Assembly: GCA_963667195.1 (NCBI GenBank)
Contig: OY762962.1
Coordinates: forward strand, 248,001-312,000
Direction of reading: 5' to 3'
DNA from: UBA7703 sp963667195
Lineage (GTDB): Bacteria > Bacillota > Clostridia > Christensenellales > CAG-138
Length of the DNA stretch: 64,000 nucleotides
This document shows, piece by piece, positions 58,661 through 64,000 of the stretch (position 1 is the stretch's first letter; every line of letters starts with the position of its first letter). The position numbers and the translations under genes were made by a program. The notes beneath the pieces are model-generated. The model saw nothing but the letters and a program-made list of their open reading frames with translations, did not search any database and had not been told where the DNA came from.

Positions 58661-59596
58661 ATGAAACGCCTATTTATCTTATGCGCAATTCTGCTGCTGA
58701 TTCCGCTCCCGGCCTGCTCGGAGGGCTCCGTTGCGCTTTCTGCGCAGTCCCCCGCCGCAACAGCCGCGGTCACACCGTCTCCGGTGCCCGAAGTCAAACA
58801 ACCCGATAAACCAAGCGTCATCGCGGTATTCGGCGCGGACAAATCACCCGAATTTCTCGATGGCGTGCGCGCGGCTTGTGCGGCGAGCGGCAGCAACATC
58901 GAGATTCTTCCGGTCAGCGGCGGTCTATCGCAGCTAGCGACCTACGCTTCAACCGATGCGGATGTCGCGATTGTTTTTCTGGCGGATTCGGCGGATCAGC
59001 TCCCCAAGGCAGGCATCCCTATCTATGTATTTGCTGCAGAGGGACAAAGCGTTCCCGCCAATGTTCCGCACCTGACCTATTCCGACGATACCGCGCCGCA
59101 GCTCGCACTGGACTATGCGCTGAGTTACCCGCCGCATCTCGCGCCCGTGCGTATGATAGGGCTATTCACGAGCCAAAGCAGCCCTGCGTACGCGCTCTGG
59201 ACAAGCGAAAAAGCAAACGGAAAAGTCCTCGCCAAGGAGGAGTTCTTTCTGGATACCCCGGAGGTCTCCGCCGCGGATTGGCTCGGTGAGGCCCTCCCGC
59301 GCTATTTCCCCGGCATGCTGGATGCTATCTATGCGGAGTCCGGCGCGCTTGCCGTATTCGCCGCGGATGCGCTCGCTGGTCTTGGTCGGGACGATGTCGA
59401 GGTCTTCTCCGCAGGAACGGATGCAAACGCGGCAGAGAAGTTCTCTTCCATCCTTGTCTGCGCGGTCGGGATCGATCTTCAGGATGCAGGCGCGCGCTGC
59501 TTTACGGAAGCGGCAAAGCTTCTCACGGGTGCCGCGGCAGAGAGCGGCGTACTCCCGCCCGCAACCGTCTGGTTCTCCGAAAAACCGGAGGCATAA
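58661..59596 (+). CDS. Lipoprotein of unknown function with a periplasmic-binding-protein-like layout
   Basis: A 311-residue protein. Signal peptide MKRLFILCAILLLIPL with lipobox LPAC (Cys19) and a Ser/Pro/Ala-rich stalk. The body, from KPSVIAVFGADKSPEFLDGV onward, shows alternating strands and helices as in type-1 binding proteins (AIVFLADSADQLPKAGIPIY, LAPVRMIGLFTSQSSPAY, ALAVFAADALAGLGRDDVEV), similar in general form to basic-membrane-protein or LacI-type ligand-binding domains. No ligand signature is recognised. It lies between the LCP gene and an L,D-transpeptidase gene, which points to an envelope sensing or binding role. Probable leaderless mRNA. Confidence 0.75.
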   Translation: MKRLFILCAILLLIPLPACSEGSVALSAQSPAATAAVTPSPVPEVKQPDKPSVIAVFGADKSPEFLDGVRAACAASGSNIEILPVSGGLSQLATYASTDADVAIVFLADSADQLPKAGIPIYVFAAEGQSVPANVPHLTYSDDTAPQLALDYALSYPPHLAPVRMIGLFTSQSSPAYALWTSEKANGKVLAKEEFFLDTPEVSAADWLGEALPRYFPGMLDAIYAESGALAVFAADALAGLGRDDVEVFSAGTDANAAEKFSSILVCAVGIDLQDAGARCFTEAAKLLTGAAAESGVLPPATVWFSEKPEA

Positions 59597-59613
59597 CCTC
59601 GAACCTCTTGTTT

Positions 59614-59638
59614 GGACGGATGATCTCCGTCCTTTTTT
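59614..59638 (+). terminator. Intrinsic terminator after the lipoprotein gene
   Basis: GGACGGA, loop TGATC, TCCGTCC, then TTTTTT on the plus strand. Confidence 0.88.
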
Positions 59639-59696
59639 ATACAGCAAAAGAGGCTGCCGTTCGCAGGTCAGCGTCTGATTTGAATTCCGATTTGAA

Positions 59697-60752
59697 TTAG
59701 TTGATGATGACGCCCCAGTCCTTGATGATCTTGCCCGGCCGCACATACCCCGTCACGTCCTGATAGACGATCTTGATCCAGCCGTCCTCCGTCGTCTCCA
59801 GCACCTTGACGGAGACGCGCGCCGGCGCCTTAACGAGCTTCTGCGCCTGTAGATTCGGCTCGGCAAACAGCCACTCCGTAGACTTCAGCACATCCGCGTC
59901 CGGCTTGGTGTCCAGAACGCCTTTCTCATAGGAGACGTATCCGCGCTGGACGTATCCTTCCTTTTCGCCGAAGCGCACCTTGACCCAAACTTCGCTTTCG
60001 ATCAGCACCTCCAGCTCGTCTCCAACGTTGAGCCGCGCAATGCTGTCGAAGCCATTGCCGCTGCCCTTGCGCAGGCGCGCGCCCTCCACGGTAACCCAAA
60101 TATGCGGGTTCGGCTGCTCCTCTACGTCGTCCGTGATGGTCTTTTGAAACGCGTTGTAGTCGGAGAACGAAATCTTGCTCTTGAGCGCCCGACGCAGCTC
60201 CTTATTGCTTGGCTCGTCCGCGCTGACCTCGATGGTCGTGCCGGGGCAGGCGTAGTAGTAAAGCCACCGCGCATCCTCGACATACAACCTCACGCAGCCG
60301 TGAGAAACATTGTTCCCCATCTCGCCATAAGGCCCGCGTTCCAGCGCGTCGATGGATCGTTTGCTAAACAGCAGCGAATGGAAGTAGATACTGCCGACGA
60401 TCTGCACCCAGTAGCGCGCATACGAGCCGGAGAAGTTCGCAAACTTACCGAAGCGCTCCCTGCCTCCGATCTTCCAGATACCGCGCGGAGTCGGCGTCGC
60501 TTCGTCTTCCGGGTCTTCCTCATCCACAGCCGTGCGCCCGCTGGAGCAGAGAAAGCGGCGAACCACTTTGGTGTATTCGCCTTGATCGTCCTTTTCAAAC
60601 ACGGTGACGATCTGATTTCGAAGGTCGAGCAGAATGTAGTATTTGTCCGGATCGTTGTTTAAGAGGTCGTCCTTCGCATCGGCGCGTCCCGGCACGAGCA
60701 GCACGGAACACAACACCAGCGCAGCGCAGATGATGCTCAGGACTTTTCGCAT
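59697..60752 (-). CDS. L,D-transpeptidase (YkuD) with SH3 domain
   Basis: A 351-residue secreted enzyme. The signal peptide ends near LLVPGRADA. The YkuD domain (about residues 40-195) keeps VSHGCVRLYVEDARWLYYY, in which Cys is the acyl-enzyme residue and His the base. Two SH3-type segments (IWVTVEGARLRKGSGNGFDS and VKFGEKEGYVQ-type repeats) follow and probably bind the wall. It forms 3-3 cross-links in peptidoglycan or attaches proteins to it. It lies 88 nt behind the NlpC/P60 gene on the same strand; a large hairpin lies in the gap. Confidence 0.93.
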   Translation of the reverse strand: MRKVLSIICAALVLCSVLLVPGRADAKDDLLNNDPDKYYILLDLRNQIVTVFEKDDQGEYTKVVRRFLCSSGRTAVDEEDPEDEATPTPRGIWKIGGRERFGKFANFSGSYARYWVQIVGSIYFHSLLFSKRSIDALERGPYGEMGNNVSHGCVRLYVEDARWLYYYACPGTTIEVSADEPSNKELRRALKSKISFSDYNAFQKTITDDVEEQPNPHIWVTVEGARLRKGSGNGFDSIARLNVGDELEVLIESEVWVKVRFGEKEGYVQRGYVSYEKGVLDTKPDADVLKSTEWLFAEPNLQAQKLVKAPARVSVKVLETTEDGWIKIVYQDVTGYVRPGKIIKDWGVIIN

Positions 60753-60776
60753 TCTGTTTCCCTCCCGGTATAGAAG

Positions 60777-60814
60777 ATGCGCGGGAGAGGCGTTGATTCG
60801 CCAGTCCCGCGCAT
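60777..60814 (-). other. Large hairpin between the NlpC/P60 and L,D-transpeptidase genes
   Basis: ATGCGCGGGA and TCCCGCGCAT form a 10-bp stem, with GGCG/CGCC extending it around AATCAA. Only CTTCTATA follows on the minus strand. It may be an attenuator or a stability element in the two-gene transcript, and it lies just before the L,D-transpeptidase ribosome binding site (GGGAGGG). Confidence 0.55.
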
Positions 60815-60840
60815 ATTTGATTGTTGGATGCGCGTGTTGT

Positions 60841-63192
60841 TTAGAACACGTGATAGGCGCAGATGAAGTGCCGCGACCAATATCCGCCGGAGCTCAACAC
60901 GGAGGAGGATTGACGAACCTGCCCCTCCGAGGAGCTGGCGTCGACCATCTTGCCGCCGCCGAGATAGATGCCAACGTGGCCCGAGGAGTCCGACTCGCCG
61001 GAGAAGACGAGAATGTCTCCTCTCTGAATCGATCCCATGTCGGTAAAGCGCGAGAAGCGGGAGGTTGAGCGCCACATGATGGATGTCATGTAGCTCGTGC
61101 TCACGCCTGCGTTCTTAAGGCACCAGTAGACGAATCCGGAGCAGTCGAAGTTGTTCGGGCCTTTTGCGCCGCGGACGTACTTGCTGCCGATCTTGCTCTC
61201 CGCCAATGCGACGAGCTTTTCGACACCCGACTTATCCGAAATGCCGCTGGAAGAACCGCTGGAAGAGCTGCCGCTGGAGCTTCCGGAGGAGCTGCTTCCG
61301 CTGCTCTTGGTTTCCTTCTTGGTCGAAGGCGCGCTTGCGGCCTTCTTCGCGCTGGAGGAATTCATCATGGTGAGCGTAACTCCGCCGACCTTTCCGTCCG
61401 CGGTTAGGCCTGCGCGCTTCTGGAACGCACGCACCGCATCCTCGGTGATCTCGCCGAAGTAGCCGGTTGCGTTCGCGCTGGACAGATAGTTGAGCTTGGC
61501 CAGGCGCGTCTGCATGTTTTTGACGTCCGTGCCGTAGTCGCCGAGCTGCAACACCATCTCCTGCGCCTTGCCGGAGAGGATCATATCTCTCGTAACCGGG
61601 CCGAGCGCACCGTCGCGCGTGAGCCCGTTTGCCTGCTGGAAGGCCTTGATCGCGGAGACCGTCGCCCTGCCCATCACGCCGTCCGGCTTAAAGGTAATGT
61701 ACCCCAGCTTTTTCAGCGCCGTCTGGCAGTCCAGAATCACGCGGTTCTCGTCTCCGAGGCGGAATGCATTGCCGACCACATCTTCGCCGTAGAGCATCTC
61801 CAGCGTTTTTGCGCCGACCTTGCCGTCCGCGGTCAGATCGTTTTTCTTTTGAAACTCTTTTGCTGCGGTTTCCGTCTTGTCGCCGAAAACGCCCTGAATG
61901 TTCGCCTTGTTGTCGAGATAGCCGAGCTCATAGAGACGCTGCTGAACACCCTCGACATCCGGGCCGGAGTCGCCAAGCTGCATCACGTAGTGCTTTGCGT
62001 CTTCCTGCATCAGCGCTTCGTAGGTCGATTGTCCGCAAATGCCGTCGTCGCCAAGGCCGTTGTGCCGCTGGAAACTCTTGAGCGCGCTCTGCGTCAGCGG
62101 GCCAAAGTGCATCGTCGGTTCATCGGAGTCCATGTATCCAAGCTCCATCAGGCGGGCTTGAATCGCGGCAATGATCTCGCCGTCATCCCCGGATTTGACA
62201 TCCTCCGTGAAGGCGGGAACACCCGCAATCTCCGTTTGTGTCCCGTCGGTTGTTTGCGTATCGGTGCCGTCGGTCGTCGTGTCGGTTGTTTGCGTGCCGT
62301 CGGCCGTCGTGTCGCCGGTCTGTGTGCCATCGGCGGTGGTGTCGCCGGTTTGCGTTCCGTCCAGCGTGGTGTTGCCCAGTGCGGTCTGTTCGGTTTCCAG
62401 TGCGGTAAACGCCGCGATCGGCTGATCCTGATCCGCTTTTGTCGCCTTTCCGGGCAGCGCGATTGCCAACACGACCACGGTGATAAGTAATACGCCAAAC
62501 GCGCCGCTGCCGATGAGCAGCGTACGCTGCGGTAGCTTCATGAGAAATTGGTAGAGCTTGCGGAATCCAAGATATACGCCGCGCGCAGCAAAGCGCGTTG
62601 CGCTCAGCAGCGCTTTTTGCACCTTTTCCCAAACGTTCTTGGCCGCGGCGGGTTGAGATTTTGATGAAGCTACACGGTTGGAACGATTGTCGCTCTCAAA
62701 TAGAGGTTTCTTTTGAGAAAAGCCGAGGTCGTTCTGATACGGCTGTGTTGCGCTTGCCTGCTCGAGCGGATGTTCCTCCACCTCAACGAGCTTTGCGCCA
62801 AAGGCCTGCAGCTCTTTGCCAAGCTTCTTGAAAAACCGCTTGAGCTTAAACTTCTTTTTCTTCTTTTTGGGTTGTACAGAGCGGGTATCGTAACCGTCCT
62901 TCACAGGCTTTGGCCGCGAATACTCTGCTGCATATCGGCCTTCCGGCTCGCGCGGCTTTCGCACATCGCGATCCGCGGTGTAAGCGCTCTTTGGCGACTG
63001 CGCATGTTTTTCGCTCTTATGGGATACATGCTCTGCGTGGTGAGACGAGCCTTGTTTATGGGAAGATGCATGCGAATGAGAAGCGGACGCGCTGCTCTTT
63101 TTACCGGATGCAGCGCCGCTCATTTGTGATTGATTTCGTTTCTCCGGTTTTCCCTGAGAGTGCTTTCGATCAAAATAAGGATCAGGTGGCAC
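60841..63192 (-). CDS. Membrane-anchored NlpC/P60 endopeptidase with four peptidoglycan-binding domains
   Basis: A 783-residue protein. Residues 1-225 are a Lys/His/Ser-rich cytoplasmic tail (HASSHKQGSSHHAEHVSHK); one helix (residues 228-250, IGSGAFGVLLITVVVLAIAL) crosses the membrane; a Thr/Asp/Gly-rich linker with repeats of TADGTQTGDT follows. Then come four PG_binding_1 domains, each with a LxxLGY..FGxxT..A...FQ pattern, and a C-terminal NlpC/P60 domain with NNFDCSGFVYWCL (catalytic Cys) and GHVGIYLGGGKMV (His). It should cut stem peptides of peptidoglycan. Start is GTG at 63192 with AAAGGAG nine bases before. The topology (tail inside, enzyme outside) and the size of the tail are unusual. 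Confidence 0.92.
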   Translation of the reverse strand: MPPDPYFDRKHSQGKPEKRNQSQMSGAASGKKSSASASHSHASSHKQGSSHHAEHVSHKSEKHAQSPKSAYTADRDVRKPREPEGRYAAEYSRPKPVKDGYDTRSVQPKKKKKKFKLKRFFKKLGKELQAFGAKLVEVEEHPLEQASATQPYQNDLGFSQKKPLFESDNRSNRVASSKSQPAAAKNVWEKVQKALLSATRFAARGVYLGFRKLYQFLMKLPQRTLLIGSGAFGVLLITVVVLAIALPGKATKADQDQPIAAFTALETEQTALGNTTLDGTQTGDTTADGTQTGDTTADGTQTTDTTTDGTDTQTTDGTQTEIAGVPAFTEDVKSGDDGEIIAAIQARLMELGYMDSDEPTMHFGPLTQSALKSFQRHNGLGDDGICGQSTYEALMQEDAKHYVMQLGDSGPDVEGVQQRLYELGYLDNKANIQGVFGDKTETAAKEFQKKNDLTADGKVGAKTLEMLYGEDVVGNAFRLGDENRVILDCQTALKKLGYITFKPDGVMGRATVSAIKAFQQANGLTRDGALGPVTRDMILSGKAQEMVLQLGDYGTDVKNMQTRLAKLNYLSSANATGYFGEITEDAVRAFQKRAGLTADGKVGGVTLTMMNSSSAKKAASAPSTKKETKSSGSSSSGSSSGSSSSGSSSGISDKSGVEKLVALAESKIGSKYVRGAKGPNNFDCSGFVYWCLKNAGVSTSYMTSIMWRSTSRFSRFTDMGSIQRGDILVFSGESDSSGHVGIYLGGGKMVDASSSEGQVRQSSSVLSSGGYWSRHFICAYHVF
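62250..62360. repeat. Short tandem repeat in the NlpC/P60 linker
   Basis: Repeats of about 30 nt coding for TADGTQTGDT and TTDGTDTQTT. Low-complexity, hydrophilic, and prone to copy-number change. Confidence 0.7.
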
Positions 63193-63383
63193 GTTTTTAG
63201 ACTCCTTTCGGCGCGCGGTTTTTCATCTGCCGCCGCCTATCCATCCAAATCATGTGTCATGCTGAAATTAGCAATCCAACATTCGTCTCTCTTCCAGCTT
63301 AGATCAAGAGAGCCTGATTCTGAAACATGCTGAGTATAGCAAGCAATCGTGTCATTGCCTTGAACTATTTTTAAAGAAACGAT

Positions 63384-63402
63384 TAATCCGGCTGCCGGAT
63401 TA
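63384..63402 (-). other. Palindrome behind the MreB-family gene
   Basis: TAATCCGGC/GCCGGATTA with a one-base centre, followed on the minus strand by ATCGTTTCTTT. It may act as a weak terminator of the MreB-family gene. The rest of the 256-bp gap (63193-63448) shows the NlpC/P60 leader and nothing else that I can name. Confidence 0.4.
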
Positions 63403-63448
63403 TTCAAAGCTTTTCGCTCACATTCCGCCAAATGGGAGCGTTTTTTGC

Positions 63449-64000
63449 TCAACTGTCGTAATATTCGCCGCGACGGTAGTCGTAGACCGCCGCGTTGTAT
63501 TTCTTTAGGTCGTCGAGCACGCGCCCCGTTCCGAGCGCCACGCACGAGATCGGATCTTCCGCAATGCGGCAGGGTACGCTGGTTCGCTCCGTCACATACC
63601 GGTCGAAGCCCGCCAGCAGCGCGCCGCCGCCCGTGACCACGATGCCGGTGCGCGCGATATCGCTCGCAAGCTCCGGTGGGGTGCGCTCCAGGAGCCCGCG
63701 CACGCGCTCCATGATGGCGGCGAGCGGTTCGCTCAGCGCCTCCACCATCTCGTTCGTGCCGATTGGAATTACTTCCGGCAAGCCCGTGACCACGCTTCTG
63801 CCGCGTACCTCGATGATGCGCTGCTCTTTTTCCACGTGCGCGCGCCCGTAGGCAATCTTGATGTCCTCGGCGTTTCTCTCGCCGATATAGAGGCTGTGCT
63901 TGCGCTTCATATAGCGGCGGAGCGCATCGTCAAACTTATCTCCCGCCATCTTGATCGAGTCGGAGATCACGGTGGCTCCGTGCGAAATCACCGCGATGTC
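63449..64000 (-). CDS. MreB-family cell-shape actin, C-terminal part (5' end outside window)
   Basis: 184 codons of a longer gene; its start lies beyond the right edge. DIAVISHGATVISDSIKMAG is the phosphate-2 region of MreB, followed by DKFDDALRRYMKRKHSLYIG, GLPEVIPIGTNEMVEALSEP, GIVVTGGGALLAGFDRYVTE and DPISCVALGTGRVLDDLKKY. MreB filaments under the membrane guide peptidoglycan synthesis along the long axis. It could be MreB, Mbl or MreBH; the visible part does not decide. It lies upstream of the NlpC/P60 gene on the same strand. Confidence 0.93.
   Translation of the reverse strand, partial: DIAVISHGATVISDSIKMAGDKFDDALRRYMKRKHSLYIGERNAEDIKIAYGRAHVEKEQRIIEVRGRSVVTGLPEVIPIGTNEMVEALSEPLAAIMERVRGLLERTPPELASDIARTGIVVTGGGALLAGFDRYVTERTSVPCRIAEDPISCVALGTGRVLDDLKKYNAAVYDYRRGEYYDS

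Noticed and set aside
63237..63448. Protein-like reading frame in the gap between the MreB-family and NlpC/P60 genes (minus strand)
   Set aside because: It looks briefly natural after a TTG near 63407 but is only about 57 codons, has no ribosome binding site, and overlaps a palindrome; kept only as a remote possibility.
1..64000. CRISPR arrays, transposases, integrases, phage genes, tRNA or rRNA genes
   Set aside because: None could be found on either strand; the only tRNA-like structure is the tmRNA.

Overview
The window looks like a chromosomal segment of a fairly GC-rich Clostridia-type Firmicute. The evidence is the full S10-spc-alpha ribosomal block with a KOW-domain gene between map and infA, zinc-type S14, L36, S4 and L24, a yybS-gdpP-rplI-dnaB cluster as in Bacillus subtilis, AGGAGG-like ribosome binding sites, and DUF5685 and DUF1858 genes common in Clostridia. 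Genus cannot be fixed from the sequence alone. I saw no rRNA, tRNA, CRISPR array, insertion sequence, prophage or plasmid gene.

1-6.7 kb: the 5' part of a sugar-binding lipoprotein gene, a membrane diguanylate cyclase, the tmRNA gene, an unknown membrane protein, and smpB-lysA. tmRNA and its partner SmpB lie about 3 kb apart. 6.8-11.1 kb: secG and a glycolytic pgk-tpiA-gpmI cluster. 11.1-17 kb: a ruvC-ruvA-ruvB operon that continues into a coiled-coil protein with internal repeats, an ECF-type membrane protein and a metallo-hydrolase. 17.1-20.5 kb: a large surface lipoprotein with four lamin-tail-like domains and a CotH kinase-like domain.

20.6-37.2 kb: a continuous minus-strand block of 31 genes from rpsJ to rplQ, including secY, adk, map, infA and rpoA, led by one promoter at 37.17-37.20 kb. 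Two proteins depart from the usual form: L5 carries a 115-residue Ala/Lys/Glu-rich N-terminal extension, and L17 carries two charged insertions.

37.5-43.3 kb: a small carbon-source locus with a GntR/FCD regulator, an XRE regulator, an AT-rich 780-bp regulatory stretch, a family-4 glycosidase and a BadF-type sugar kinase; then a GNAT acetyltransferase gene broken by an amber codon and a uridine-kinase-like gene. 43.4-48.7 kb: a DUF5685-DnaJ pair, a DUF1858 protein, a zinc-ribbon membrane protein, a GH13 alpha-glycosidase and a hexapeptide-repeat sugar-nucleotide protein. 48.8-53.7 kb: yybS-gdpP-rplI-dnaB, linking c-di-AMP turnover to ribosome and replication genes.

53.8-64 kb: mostly cell-envelope genes: a GH3 hexosaminidase, an M3 oligoendopeptidase, an LCP glycopolymer ligase, a lipoprotein of unknown function, an L,D-transpeptidase, a membrane-anchored NlpC/P60 hydrolase with four peptidoglycan-binding domains, and the C-terminal part of an MreB-family actin.

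The most unusual signals are three genes whose -10 box lies exactly 6 nt before the ATG (probable leaderless mRNAs), the histone-like extension on L5, the repeat protein inside the ruv operon, the amber-broken GNAT gene, a chain of five hairpins before pgk, and aspartate-rich motifs in the DUF5685 protein. I found no clear multi-gene system that is wholly new.
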